Shown: positions 1 through 8,745, counted from the first letter of the stretch. The stretch is 64,000 nucleotides of DNA from Methylorubrum populi (GCF_002355515.1 NZ_AP014809.1:3992501-4056500); one strand, 5' to 3'. Translations and numbers: made by a program. Notes: generated from the letters alone by a model not told the origin.

Positions 1-1413
1 CGGCGCACCGCGCAGATCCCGGCGCATGACGATGGCGCCGCGCTCTTCGAGATAGCCGAGCATGCGCCGGGCACGGCCCGCCGAGGAGGTGCCGTAGGCC
101 TCCGCCAGCGCCGCGTCGGAGGGGCAGGGCGATCCTTCGAGCGCCGTGCGGGCGATGAGCAGGAACAGCCCGGCGAGATCCTCGGGCAGACCGGCGGCGA
201 TCTCCTGCGCCCGCTCCCAGCCCGGCCCCTCGGCAGTGGCGCCCTGGACGCCGGCCCGCGCCACGGCGAGGCGGCGCTTGAACTCGGGCAGGCCCATCGC
301 CTCGCCGCCGATCCGGCGGATGCGGCAGCGGACGGTGAAATCCTGATAGAGGGTGGCGGGCGTGCAGGCGGCGGCGTCCGAATCCGCCAGCACCGAGGCG
401 AGGATCTCGGCCATGGCCGCCTCGCGCTCGGCCGGGTCCATCGGCTCCTCCTCCGGCAGGTCCTCGCGCACCGGCGGCCGGTAATTGGCGAGCTGGACCA
501 GAACGTCCGGCCCCGGTGCCCGCACCGGCTTCGGCCGGGGGGTGGGGAGCGGCCGCGCCTCCTCCTCGGGAGAAGCGGTAAGGATGAGGGCGCGGGCCTC
601 CTCGCCCATGGTCGGCAGGGGCAGCAGGGCCGGGGCGGCGTTGCGGCTCTCCGTCACCGTCGGGCCGATGGCGATCGGCAGCGGACGCTTCGAGATCGCG
701 GGCCCGAGACCGACGAAATGGCCGCGGGCGAGATCGCGAAAGGTCTCGGCCTGGCGGCGGTCGAGGCCGAGCAGGTCGGCGGCGCGGGCCATGTCGATGT
801 CGAGGAAGGTGCGGCCCATCAGGAAGTTCGAGGCTTCCGCCGCGACGTTCTTGGCGAGCTTGGCCAGGCGCTGCGTGGCGATGATGCCGGCGAGCCCGCG
901 CTTGCGGCCGCGGCACATCAAGTTGGTCATGGCCCCGAGCGACAGGCGGCGGGCCTCGTCGGACACCTCGCCCGCGGCGGCGGGTGCGAAGAGCTGCGCC
1001 TCGTCCACCACCACCAGCATCGGGTACCAGAGGGAGCGATCGGCATCGAACAGCCCGCCGAGGAAGGCGGCGGCCGCGCGCATCTGATCCTCGGCGTCGA
1101 GCCCTTCGAGAGAGAGCACGACGGAAACGCGGTGCTCGCGCACGCGGGCGGCGATGCGCAGCAGCTCGGCCTCGTTGCCGTCCGCCTCGACCACGACGTG
1201 GCCGTAGCGCTCGGCGAGCGTGACGAAATCGCCCTCGGGATCGATGATCGCCTGCTGCACGAGGCCGGCGCTCTGCTCCAGCAGGCGGCGCAGCAGGTGC
1301 GACTTGCCCGAGCCGGAATTGCCCTGGACGAGCAGGCGTGTCGCCAGCAGCTCGGTGAGGTCCATCGTCCCGGGCCTGTCGCCGGCCCGCCCCAGATCGA
1401 TCTCGTAGCCCAT
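1..1413 (-). CDS. HerA-like ATP-binding protein, 3' end outside window
   Basis: The minus-strand frame is open from an ATG at 1413 to the left edge, giving 471 codons with no stop. Residues 31-38 are a Walker A loop (GNSGSGKS) and residues about 132-141 a Walker B strand (MLVVVDEAQ). A later ATQRLAKL stretch is typical of HerA/DUF87-type ATPases that load or translocate DNA. The C-terminal part seen here contains a winged-helix-like segment (YGTSSAGRARRMLGYLEERG), which suggests DNA binding. The family resemblance is clear. The actual role, and whether a NurA-type nuclease partner lies beyond the edge, cannot be seen here. Confidence 0.8.
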   Translation of the reverse strand, partial: MGYEIDLGRAGDRPGTMDLTELLATRLLVQGNSGSGKSHLLRRLLEQSAGLVQQAIIDPEGDFVTLAERYGHVVVEADGNEAELLRIAARVREHRVSVVLSLEGLDAEDQMRAAAAFLGGLFDADRSLWYPMLVVVDEAQLFAPAAAGEVSDEARRLSLGAMTNLMCRGRKRGLAGIIATQRLAKLAKNVAAEASNFLMGRTFLDIDMARAADLLGLDRRQAETFRDLARGHFVGLGPAISKRPLPIAIGPTVTESRNAAPALLPLPTMGEEARALILTASPEEEARPLPTPRPKPVRAPGPDVLVQLANYRPPVREDLPEEEPMDPAEREAAMAEILASVLADSDAAACTPATLYQDFTVRCRIRRIGGEAMGLPEFKRRLAVARAGVQGATAEGPGWERAQEIAAGLPEDLAGLFLLIARTALEGSPCPSDAALAEAYGTSSAGRARRMLGYLEERGAIVMRRDLRGAP

Positions 1414-1525
1414 CCCGCTCCCCGCTGGCGCCCGAGCTTTCTAACATGCGCGGACCGGCCGGGGTCCGCGAGGGCGCAAGCCGTCCACAGGCGGGAGGCC
1501 GCAGCCGCTGCTTGAGGAAGCGGCT

Positions 1526-2335
1526 TCAGCCGGCGAGCCGCCGTCCGGCCAGATGATGCAGCGCGATCGCCCCGGCCGTCGCGACGTTGAGCGAGTCGAA
1601 GCCCGGCGCCATGGCGATCCGCAGGCGGCGGGCCCGTGCCATCAGGGCCACCGGCAGGCCGGGCCCCTCGGTGCCGAGCAGGAGCAGCGCGCGGGCCGGC
1701 GGCTCCAGCCGGTCGAGTGTCTCGCGACCGCCGGGGGTGAGCGCCAACGGCGTCAGGGCATGGCGTTCGGCAAGATCGAGCAGCGCCGCCCCGCTCGCCG
1801 CGCGGGCGAAGGGCACGGTCAGCGCCGCGCCGGCCGAGACGCGGATCGCCTTGCGGTAGAGCGGATCGCAGGTCTCGGCATCGAGCCAGACGGCGTCGGC
1901 ACCGAAGGCGGCGGCGTTGCGAAACAGGCCGCCGACATTGTCGTGGTTGGTCAGCCCGACGAGCCCGACGACGAGCGCCGGGGCGGGCGCGGGCGGGATC
2001 AGCGCCTCCGGCGCGGGCTCGGCGCCGCGCAGGCCCACCGCCAGCACGCCGCGATGGATCGGGAAACCCGCCACCGCGCTCATCACGTCCTTGCCGGCGA
2101 GGTAGACCGGCGGCCCGTCCGCGCTCAGCAAATCCGAAAAGCCCGGCCAGCGCTCGGGCGCCAGCAGCACCGATTCCGCGGCGAAGCGGGCGCTGCCGGA
2201 GAACAGCAGCCGCAGGGTCACCTCGCCCTCGACGATGAAGCGGCCCTGCCGGCCCACGAGGTCGCGCTCGCGCACGAACCGGTAGGCGGCGAGCCGCGGA
2301 TCGTCCGGATCGTCGATGGCGATCGGTTGGGACAA
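1526..2335 (-). CDS. TrmH/SpoU-family RNA 2'-O-methyltransferase
   Basis: This 269-residue protein has the SPOUT knot signatures. NHDNVGGLFRNAAAFGA near residue 135 is SpoU motif 1, LLLLGTEGPGLP near 220 is motif 2, and SLNVATAGAIALHHL at the C-terminus is motif 3 that forms the SAM-binding knot. Family members transfer a methyl group from S-adenosylmethionine to a ribose 2'-OH in rRNA or tRNA. The N-terminal 90 residues look like the L30e-like substrate-binding domain. It starts 8 bases after the stop of the MaoC gene, so the two are probably one transcript. The target nucleotide cannot be read from sequence. Confidence 0.88.
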   Translation of the reverse strand: MSQPIAIDDPDDPRLAAYRFVRERDLVGRQGRFIVEGEVTLRLLFSGSARFAAESVLLAPERWPGFSDLLSADGPPVYLAGKDVMSAVAGFPIHRGVLAVGLRGAEPAPEALIPPAPAPALVVGLVGLTNHDNVGGLFRNAAAFGADAVWLDAETCDPLYRKAIRVSAGAALTVPFARAASGAALLDLAERHALTPLALTPGGRETLDRLEPPARALLLLGTEGPGLPVALMARARRLRIAMAPGFDSLNVATAGAIALHHLAGRRLAG

Positions 2336-2343
2336 GCGCGGGA

Positions 2344-2817
2344 TTAGGCGCGTCCGCCGCCCATGCGCATGGCGAGCGGGTCGGCCTCTTCCTTCTTCGG
2401 CACCTTCACCAGGGCCTCGCCGTCGAGCACCACCTCGTCGCCGACGGAGCAGGTGCAGGCCAGCCGGGCGCGGCGGCGCTCGGGAATCAGCTCGGCCACC
2501 TCGACCTTCACCTCGACGATATCGCCGATGCGCACGGGGGCGCGGAAGTTCAGGGTCTGCGAGATGTAGACCGCGCCCGGCCCCGGCAGGCGGGTGCCGA
2601 GCACCGCCGAGATCAGGCCGGCGGTGTAGAGGCCGTGGGCGATGCGGGTGCCGAAGGGCGTGCGCGCGGCGAAGTGCTCGGAGAGGTGGATCGGGTTGCG
2701 GTCGCCGGTGATCTCGGCAAAGCCGACCACGTCGGAGGACGAGATCTCCTTCCTTAGGATCTCGGTGAGCCCGACTTCGAGATCCTCGAAATAGAGCACG
2801 CGCAGTTCGGGCAACAT
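2344..2817 (-). CDS. MaoC-family (R)-specific enoyl-CoA hydratase
   Basis: 157-residue hot-dog-fold protein. The hydratase motif GDRNPIHLSEHFA supplies the catalytic Asp and His, followed by FGTRIAHGLYTAGLIS, as in PhaJ/MaoC hydratases that hydrate trans-2-enoyl-CoA. The ATG at 2817 is chosen because GGGGAGGCC lies just upstream. A longer open frame to 2979 has no ribosome site and a composition unlike the family. Such enzymes can feed (R)-3-hydroxyacyl-CoA into PHA synthesis; given the pha genes near 26 kb this is possible, but the gene is not linked to them. It is first in a two-gene unit with the methyltransferase. Confidence 0.87.
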   Translation of the reverse strand: MLPELRVLYFEDLEVGLTEILRKEISSSDVVGFAEITGDRNPIHLSEHFAARTPFGTRIAHGLYTAGLISAVLGTRLPGPGAVYISQTLNFRAPVRIGDIVEVKVEVAELIPERRRARLACTCSVGDEVVLDGEALVKVPKKEEADPLAMRMGGGRA

Positions 2818-3017
2818 TCTCAAGGCCTCCCCGGTCCGGACCGCCACTCGGTAGGCGGCTTGGCTATGCTTTGGCAGTCTCTTCGCCTTGCATAGCCGCG
2901 CGCGCAAATCCAGACGGAGAATAGGCCGAAAGCGGCTTCGAGCGGGAAGGCCCTCGACAGGGCCCGGCGCCTCGGGCAATCACCGGCCCGCTCCGCTCCA
3001 CCCTCGGGAACCCACCG

Positions 3018-3638
3018 GTGCCTCGTCTGCCGCCCTCGCCGGGCCTGCGCCCGGTCGTCGCCCGCGTGGCGGCGCTGAACCTCGGCTATTTCGGCGTCGA
3101 GATCGCGGTGGCGCTCGCCATCGGCTCGGTGGCGCTCATCGCCGACAGCCTCGACTTCCTCGAGGACGCCGCGATCAACCTTCTGATCTTCGCAGGCCTC
3201 GGCTGGAGCGTGCGCAACCGGGCTCGGCTCGGCACGCTCCTCGCCGGCATCCTGCTGGTGCCGGGCCTCGCCACGGCTTACGCCGCCTACGAGAAGTTTT
3301 CGGACTTCACCGCGCCGGCCCCGGTCCCGCTGACGCTGACCGGCCTCGGCGCGCTCCTCGTCAACCTCGCCTGCGCCCTGATGCTCGCCCGCCACCGCGA
3401 CGGCCACGGCAGCCTGACCCGGGCGGCCTATCTCTCCGCCCGCAACGACGTCGCCGCCAACCTCGCCATCATCGCCGCCGGCCTCGTCACCGCCCTGACG
3501 CTCTCACCCTGGCCGGACCTCGTGGCGGCGGCAGGCATCGCCGTCCTCAACGCCGATTCCGCCTTCGACGTGCTCAAGGCCGCCCGCCGCGAATGGCGCG
3601 CCGCGGCCGAGGACGCCGCATCGCAGGCTCGCGCCTGA
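3018..3638 (+). CDS. Cation-efflux (CDF) family-like membrane protein
   Basis: 206-residue membrane protein starting with GTG, with about five hydrophobic segments. The segment GSVALIADSLDFLEDAAINL matches TM2 of cation diffusion facilitators, with the metal-site pattern DSLDFLED where classical zinc transporters have HxxxD. A second acidic site pattern (YLSARNDVAANLA) sits in TM5. There is no C-terminal cytoplasmic metal domain, so this is a short CDF-like variant. The transported metal is unknown. It is divergent from the MaoC gene and followed at 33 bases by a phosphoesterase gene on the same strand. Confidence 0.72.
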   Translation: MPRLPPSPGLRPVVARVAALNLGYFGVEIAVALAIGSVALIADSLDFLEDAAINLLIFAGLGWSVRNRARLGTLLAGILLVPGLATAYAAYEKFSDFTAPAPVPLTLTGLGALLVNLACALMLARHRDGHGSLTRAAYLSARNDVAANLAIIAAGLVTALTLSPWPDLVAAAGIAVLNADSAFDVLKAARREWRAAAEDAASQARA

Positions 3639-3670
3639 TCCTTCCCCTCGCCTTCGAACCCGCGGATTCC

Positions 3671-4519
3671 GTGCTGCGCCTCTTTCCCCTCTCCGATCTG
3701 CATCTCGAACGGCGCCGGCCCGAGATGATCCCGCCACTGGCCGCGCCCTTCGACGTGCTCGTCTGCGCCGGCGACCTGCACGAGGGTCATCCCGAGGCCG
3801 GGCTCGCCACGGTGCTCGCGTTGGCGGGCGGGCGGCCGGTGGTGCTGGTGCCGGGCAACCACGAGCATTACGCCCCGACCGGCGATCGGCGCACCGCGCC
3901 GGAACTCCTCGCCGCCCTTGAGCGCGAGGTCGCCCGGCTGAACGGGCAGGGGCGCCGCATCCACCTGCTCCAGGGCGGGCAGGCCGTGGTGATCGGCGGC
4001 GTGCGCTTCGTCGGCACGACGCTGTGGAGCGATTGGTCGCTCGCCGGGCGCTGGCTCACCGACGACACGCCCGACCGGCCCGACGACCCGGTCGCCTTCG
4101 CGGCCGCGCGGATGACCGACCCCATCACCGGCTCGCGGGAGTACCGCGGCTCGATCCGCCGCGCCGACCGCGAGCCCTGGTCACCGGCGGACGCGATGGA
4201 GGCGCATGGTCGCGAGAAGGCCGCCCTCCTCGAAGCCCTGGCCCGGCCGCATGACGGGCCGACGGTCGCCGTCACGCACCATCCGCCGAGCCCGCTCGCC
4301 GCCGACGCGTTCCGCGACGCTCCCGGCGTGCCGTGGTGGGTGCCGGCCTTCTACGCCACCACAATCCTCGACGATCTCCCCGACGCGGACCGCCCCGATC
4401 TCTGGATCTCCGGGCACTTCCATGCCGGGCACGACCTGCGGATCGGGCGCACCCGTTGGCTCGCCAACCCCGTGGAAGGAAAGACCTTTCGCAGCGATCT
4501 GATCGCGACGCTGGACTGA
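3671..4519 (+). CDS. Metallophosphoesterase (calcineurin-like)
   Basis: 282-residue calcineurin-superfamily protein. The metal-binding motifs are in order: SDLHLE near residue 8, CAGDLHEG near 33, VPGNHEHY near 61, VTHHPPS near 200 and SGHFHAGHD near 256. Together these give the Asp, His and Asn ligands of a dinuclear metal centre. No signal peptide is visible, so it is probably cytosolic. I chose the GTG at 3671 because the motif-bearing frame begins there; upstream sequence in this frame overlaps the CDF gene. No good ribosome site is seen. Substrate unknown. Confidence 0.82.
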   Translation: MLRLFPLSDLHLERRRPEMIPPLAAPFDVLVCAGDLHEGHPEAGLATVLALAGGRPVVLVPGNHEHYAPTGDRRTAPELLAALEREVARLNGQGRRIHLLQGGQAVVIGGVRFVGTTLWSDWSLAGRWLTDDTPDRPDDPVAFAAARMTDPITGSREYRGSIRRADREPWSPADAMEAHGREKAALLEALARPHDGPTVAVTHHPPSPLAADAFRDAPGVPWWVPAFYATTILDDLPDADRPDLWISGHFHAGHDLRIGRTRWLANPVEGKTFRSDLIATLD

Positions 4520-4612
4520 CGGTCCCGCCGGTGCAACCCGATGACGACATCGTGCGTAGCCTCCCGGCCGCACCGTGCGGGTAGAATCGACAAAAATTCC
4601 GGGAGATTCGCC

Positions 4613-4834
4613 GTGAACGCCTTCATCGCCGTCGTGCTCGTCTGCGCCAATAGCATCCCGCAGCAGGACTGCACCGACGACCGGGCGAGCGAGGTGCGCA
4701 AGGTCCGCGTCGCGAATGAACTCGGCTGCACCAGCGGCTGGCAGGAGATCATCGCCCGCACCGACCTGCGCGACGAGGTCGGCAAGACGAGCTACCTCAA
4801 GACCGAGTGCCGCCGGGTGAAGGAGCGCGAATAG
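4613..4834 (+). CDS. Small hypothetical protein with N-terminal hydrophobic stretch
   Basis: 73-residue protein starting at GTG 4613, with GGGAG seven bases upstream. It begins with a short hydrophobic stretch (AFIAVVLVCAN) followed by three more cysteines (DCTDD, LGCTSGW, TECRR), suggesting export or an envelope location with disulfides. I do not recognise the family. It stands alone between the phosphoesterase and the hydrolase-like gene. Confidence 0.6.
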   Translation: MNAFIAVVLVCANSIPQQDCTDDRASEVRKVRVANELGCTSGWQEIIARTDLRDEVGKTSYLKTECRRVKERE

Positions 4835-4970
4835 CACGCGAATAGAACCGGAGCGAAGCGTCTCCGGCGTCGCCTCCGCGCCGGAATCTGCTATTCAGGC
4901 GCGGCCGACCCCTGAAATTCGCTCGGGCGAACGGGGCCGGCGCAGATTTTCGCCGATCGTCGAGAGACTG

Positions 4971-6113
4971 ATGCGCCTGAAGTCCGGACTTGCCGCCCTG
5001 CATTGGCCCACACTGGGCCTGCTGGCCGCCCTGTCCGTCGCCGGGCCGGCCCTTGCCGCCGCGCCGCCGGCCCAGCCGACGGAGGGACCGGGGGGCGTCG
5101 GCGACAAATCCGCCACCATCACCAAGCGCGCGGTCGGCAAGGCCAGCGCGGCGACCTACGCCTTCTACAAGGCGGGTCCGGCGCCCGACGGTGGACGTCC
5201 GGTCGCGGTGCTGCTGCACGCCTGGGGGGCGCCGAACCCGCAGGCCTACGGGGCCTGGATCGATCACCTTGCGCGCCACGGCTGGCTCGTGCTGTTCCCG
5301 CGCTTCCAGGAGGTGAACCGCACCCGGCCCGCCGACGCCCCGGCCATCGCCGCCCGCCTGCTGAAATCGGCGCTCGCCGAACTCGCGAACGACGCCGATG
5401 CGCGGCCGGATACCGGTCGCCTCGCCCTGATCGGGCATCTCGCCGGCGCGCCGCTCGCCGCCCATCTCGCGGCCGAGGCCGAGAAGGAGGGGCTGCCGGC
5501 GCCGAAACTCGTCTACGTCGTGATGCCCGGCGGCATCGCCCGGGATGCCAAGTCCCGCGGCATCCCGCTCGGCGACCTCGACGGCATGTCGCCCAAGACC
5601 CTGCTCGTGACGGTGATCGGCGACCGCGACGCGCGCGCCGCCGACGCCGCCGCTCGCCGCATCCTGCGCGACGCCCATTCCGTGCCGCCGGAGCGCAAAC
5701 TGTTCGTGCGGGCACTCTCCGACGATCACGGCTTCCCGGCGCTCACCGCGACGCTCGCCTCGCCGGCCGGGCTCGACGCGGCCTATGACGGCGGCGCGAT
5801 CAAGCTGCCGCCGGACCCGCCCGGCGAGAAGCCGCCGCCCTTCCGCTGGTCGGCGGACATGGCGCTCTCGGGCGAGCAGACCACGCTGGTCTCGCAGATC
5901 AACAACGCCCGCGCCGACAGCCTCGATTTTCTCGCCTACTGGCGCACCTTCGACATGGCGGCGGCCGCCGCCTTCGCCGGCAAGGACGCCCAGAGCCTGA
6001 AGAACGACCCCGCCTTCAGCGACATGCGCCGCTGGGGCGACGGCTGGCCGGTGAAGCGCCTCGGCGTCGAGACGCCGAAGGTGCCGGCGCCCCCCGCCGC
6101 CGTGCAGCGCTGA
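4971..6113 (+). CDS. Exported alpha/beta-hydrolase-like protein lacking the nucleophile Ser
   Basis: 380-residue protein with a signal peptide (residues 1-30, hydrophobic LGLLAALSVAGPALA, cleavage near ALAAAPP). It has an alpha/beta-hydrolase core: the VAVLLHAWG oxyanion strand, HLARHGWLVLFPRF and ALIGHLAGAPLAAHLA. The nucleophile elbow, normally GxSxG, reads G-H-L-A-G, so the expected serine is leucine. A later SDDHGFPA could supply Asp/His. Either the protein is non-catalytic or it uses another residue. The C-terminal 100 residues are extra to the fold. Probably periplasmic; the substrate is not predictable. Confidence 0.75.
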   Translation: MRLKSGLAALHWPTLGLLAALSVAGPALAAAPPAQPTEGPGGVGDKSATITKRAVGKASAATYAFYKAGPAPDGGRPVAVLLHAWGAPNPQAYGAWIDHLARHGWLVLFPRFQEVNRTRPADAPAIAARLLKSALAELANDADARPDTGRLALIGHLAGAPLAAHLAAEAEKEGLPAPKLVYVVMPGGIARDAKSRGIPLGDLDGMSPKTLLVTVIGDRDARAADAAARRILRDAHSVPPERKLFVRALSDDHGFPALTATLASPAGLDAAYDGGAIKLPPDPPGEKPPPFRWSADMALSGEQTTLVSQINNARADSLDFLAYWRTFDMAAAAAFAGKDAQSLKNDPAFSDMRRWGDGWPVKRLGVETPKVPAPPAAVQR

Positions 6114-6147
6114 GCGCCCGCATCCCCCGCAAACCGAAGAGGATTTC

Positions 6148-6768
6148 TTGACGCCGATGAAGCTGTTCCACTCGCACAGCTCGCCCTTCGTGCGGAAGGT
6201 GATGGTGGTCGCCCACGAACTCGGCCTCGCCGGGAGGCTGGAGCTGCTGCCGAGCGCCGTCCACCCGGTCAAGCGCGACCGCTCGGTGCTGGCGCAGCAC
6301 CCGCTCGCCCAGGTGCCGACCCTGATCCTCGACAGCGGCGAGAGCCTCGCCGACAGCCGGGTGATCTGCGAGTATCTCGATGCCGAGGCCGGCGGGCGCC
6401 TGTTCCCCGCCGAGGGTGCCGCGCGCTGGCGGGCGCTCAACGAGCAATCCACCGCCGACGGCGTGCTCGATGCCGCCCTGCTGATCCGCTACGAGTTGAC
6501 GGCGCGACCCGAATCCGAGCGCTCGGCCGCCTGGATCGAGGGGCAGACCGCCAAGATCGAGAGCGCGCTGGCGTGGTTCGAGGAGCACGGGGACGCCCTG
6601 GGCGACCGGGTCGACATCGGCACCGTCGCGCTCGCCTGCGCGCTCGGCTATCTCGACCTGCGCTTCTCCGACATCGCGTGGCGCGACGACGCCCCCCGGC
6701 TCGCCGCGTGGTTCGCCCGCTTCGAGGAGCGGCCGTCCATGGTGGCGACGCGCCCGCCCGCAGCCTAG
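6148..6768 (+). CDS. Glutathione S-transferase family protein
   Basis: 206 residues. The thioredoxin-like N-terminal domain begins KLFHSHSSPFVRKVMVVAHELGL, with HPLAQVPTLIL carrying the cis-Pro and ESLADSRVICEYLD the glutathione gamma-glutamyl site. An all-helical C-terminal domain follows. Serine in SPFVRK is at the usual catalytic position. A TTG at 6148 is taken as start because AAGAGGA lies about six bases upstream; an ATG three codons later is the alternative. Substrate unknown. A large inverted repeat follows directly at the stop codon. Confidence 0.88.
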   Translation: MTPMKLFHSHSSPFVRKVMVVAHELGLAGRLELLPSAVHPVKRDRSVLAQHPLAQVPTLILDSGESLADSRVICEYLDAEAGGRLFPAEGAARWRALNEQSTADGVLDAALLIRYELTARPESERSAAWIEGQTAKIESALAWFEEHGDALGDRVDIGTVALACALGYLDLRFSDIAWRDDAPRLAAWFARFEERPSMVATRPPAA

Positions 6769-6808
6769 CGCATCGTGCTGGATATCGGATCCAGCACGAT
6801 GCGCTAGG
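6764..6808. repeat. Perfect 20-bp inverted repeat with 5-base loop
   Basis: Arms 6764-6783 and 6789-6808 are exact reverse complements (arm CCTAGCGCATCGTGCTGGAT) with loop ATCGG. The left arm overlaps the GST stop codon. It is followed by TTTTGTTTTTG, so it may also end GST transcription. Confidence 0.85.
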
Positions 6809-6812
6809 CTTT

Positions 6813-6871
6813 TGTTTTTGCATCATCTTTTTCCGAAAGCCGGAAACCACCTTTCGGGATGATGCTCTAGC
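6813..6871. repeat. Rhizobiales-type intergenic palindromic element
   Basis: The sequence GCATCATC...CCGAAAGCCGG...CCTTTCGGGATGATGC is an imperfect palindrome. It resembles a dispersed intergenic element that I know from many Rhizobiales and Methylobacterium genomes. Only one copy is seen in this window, so the assignment rests on memory of the motif. Confidence 0.6.
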
Positions 6872-6938
6872 CTTTCGGGGGTCTTCCGGCTGGCTCGGCC
6901 CTTGCTAAGCTTGGGCCGTCCCATCCGGGAGGCCCGCC

Positions 6939-7151
6939 ATGCCCGATTTCGTTGCCGCCGCCCTCGCGTCCGCCGTCTTCTGCCTCGCCGTCATCGCGCT
7001 CAATGCGCTGACCCGCCTCGCGCTCCAGGCCCATCTCGCCCCTGACGGCTTCGCCGAGAATGGGTTCCTGCAGTACGGCGGTGCGCTGGTGCTCGCGGGG
7101 ACGACCTACCGGCGGGGCGTGCGCCTGCCCGGACAATTCGTCGGCGATTGA
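6939..7151 (+). CDS. Small membrane protein of unknown function
   Basis: 70-residue protein with one clear transmembrane helix (AALASAVFCLAVIALNAL, residues 7-24) and a weaker second hydrophobic part (YGGALVLAG). The ATG at 6939 follows GGGAGGCCCGCC. I do not recognise a family. It is isolated between the palindromic elements and the convergent amidinotransferase gene. Confidence 0.55.
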   Translation: MPDFVAAALASAVFCLAVIALNALTRLALQAHLAPDGFAENGFLQYGGALVLAGTTYRRGVRLPGQFVGD

Positions 7152-7265
7152 GCTTTTCCTAGGCGCCGAAACGGTTTCCTGTTCAGCGCTCTATTCGGAT
7201 TCTCTGCGCTCGCGGATCAGGAGCCGGGCGCACGATCCCCGGCACCGCATCAGCGGCCGGGAACG

Positions 7266-7300
7266 AAAAGAGCCTGCCGCGCGGCACACGCGGCAGGCTC
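7266..7300 (-). terminator. Rho-independent terminator of the amidinotransferase gene
   Basis: Stem arms AGCCTGCCGCG (7271-7281) and CGCGGCAGGCT (7289-7299), loop 7282-7288. Read on the minus strand it is followed by CTTTTCGTTC. It lies about 40 bases after the amidinotransferase stop. Confidence 0.75.
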
Positions 7301-7340
7301 CGGTTCGATGACAGGCCCCGCCCGCGGCGAGGCGCATCCC

Positions 7341-8534
7341 TTAGAAGTAGGACTTCAGCACGCCGCGGCGGCGCACGTCGAGCGTGGCGCAGTGGAACGA
7401 GCCGCCGAACGGGCCGTAGGACAGGAACGGCGCCGGGATCGGATCGAAGCCCCAATCCTTCAGGGCCTTGATCAGGGTCGGCTGGCTCTGGTCGACGACG
7501 ATCTTCTTCTCGTCGATGGCGAGCACGTTGATCGAGGTCCAGGGCGAGCACATCGAGATCTTGCTCATGAAGCCCGAGACGGGGTCGGGGCGCGGGGCGA
7601 TCAGCACGTCCCACTTCTTGAGCACCGCCGGGAGCTTCTCGACGTCGATGTAGTCGGGGTTGACCAGCACCTTGCCGGGCGCGAGCGGCATGAACGACGA
7701 ATCGATGTGCATCGGCTGCGGGCAGCGGCTCTCGATCTCGTGGATGCGGAAGCCGGGACCGAGATGGCGGCGCAGCCACTCGATGCCCATCAGGTTGGTC
7801 ACGTTCGAGCGGGTCACGAACAGGTCGCGGCCGCAGCGGACGAAGTCGGCGGCGTCGAACACCGGCTCGAACTCGTTGACCGTGAACTGCATCGGCTCGC
7901 CGGCCTTCAGGTTCGGCACCCGATAGTCGTAGTTGTAGAGGTCGTCGGTGAGCTGCGGACGCGGCGCGGACGTCCACCGCGCGCCGGCCCGGAAGTACTC
8001 CTTGAACAGCGAGCGGTAGGCGTCGCCCTCGAAGTAGCGCGAGCGCCAGCACATCGGGCTCTCGATGATCTCGTCGCCGATCACGAGGTACGGGTCGCGC
8101 GGACAGGCGACGCAGAAGCCGCGGGAAGTCCAGCGCGGTGCCTTGAACTTCTTCGAGAAGTCGACCGGATCGGGACGGCGCACCTTCACGCCCTCGCCGG
8201 CCAGGATCGAGATGAAGTTGTCCAGCTCCTGCTGAGCCAGCTTCTTCATGAACTTCGGGTACTTCCAGCCGGAGGCGAAGCGGTAGAACGGCTGGGCTGC
8301 CCGCGGCAGGTTGAAGATCACGGTGAGGTGATGGGTCGGGATCGTGGCCCCGTCGAGCGAGCCGACGATCACCTCTTCCAGCGGATCCCACTCGTTCCAG
8401 GCCATCACCGGGCTGCGGGTGGCGGGCGAACGGCCTTCCACGTCGTGGCGGCCCTCGTAGCCCTGCGAAAATCCGTTCGCCGAGGCGTCGTCGATCAGGG
8501 CGGAATCCGCCGTGATCTGCGGCTCGCGATCCAT
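7341..8534 (-). CDS. Amidinotransferase (glycine/inosamine-phosphate amidinotransferase family)
   Basis: 397-residue protein of the arginine:glycine amidinotransferase fold, which moves an amidino group from arginine to an amine. All three catalytic residues of human AGAT have counterparts: Asp in EPVFDAADF (about 227), His in PMHIDSSF (276) and Cys in GGSFHCATLDVRRRG (382). Similarity extends along the whole C-terminal half, including TRSNVTNLMGIEWLRRHL. The ATG at 8534 follows GGGAG by seven bases. StrB-type relatives act on aminocyclitols. The gene is divergent from hpnL and next to the hopanoid cluster, which suggests guanidinylation of an amino-cyclitol hopanoid head group; this is inference, and glycine is an alternative acceptor. 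Confidence 0.88.
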   Translation of the reverse strand: MDREPQITADSALIDDASANGFSQGYEGRHDVEGRSPATRSPVMAWNEWDPLEEVIVGSLDGATIPTHHLTVIFNLPRAAQPFYRFASGWKYPKFMKKLAQQELDNFISILAGEGVKVRRPDPVDFSKKFKAPRWTSRGFCVACPRDPYLVIGDEIIESPMCWRSRYFEGDAYRSLFKEYFRAGARWTSAPRPQLTDDLYNYDYRVPNLKAGEPMQFTVNEFEPVFDAADFVRCGRDLFVTRSNVTNLMGIEWLRRHLGPGFRIHEIESRCPQPMHIDSSFMPLAPGKVLVNPDYIDVEKLPAVLKKWDVLIAPRPDPVSGFMSKISMCSPWTSINVLAIDEKKIVVDQSQPTLIKALKDWGFDPIPAPFLSYGPFGGSFHCATLDVRRRGVLKSYF

Positions 8535-8745
8535 TTGAGGCTCCCTAGAAGCGGCGTCTCGCGACAATCGTCGCCAGCGTCCACCGCGGGCGCCGCTTTG
8601 CTCCCCGGTGTGTCAATCGGGTGATAGACACGGCTGGGCAAAGCTGCAACCTGCCGGAACGCTTCCCGCCACCGGCTAAGCTTCGATGGTCGCTTCGGGT
8701 GGGATTTCGACAACACAAGCCTTCGCGATCATTCGAAAGAGGCTG

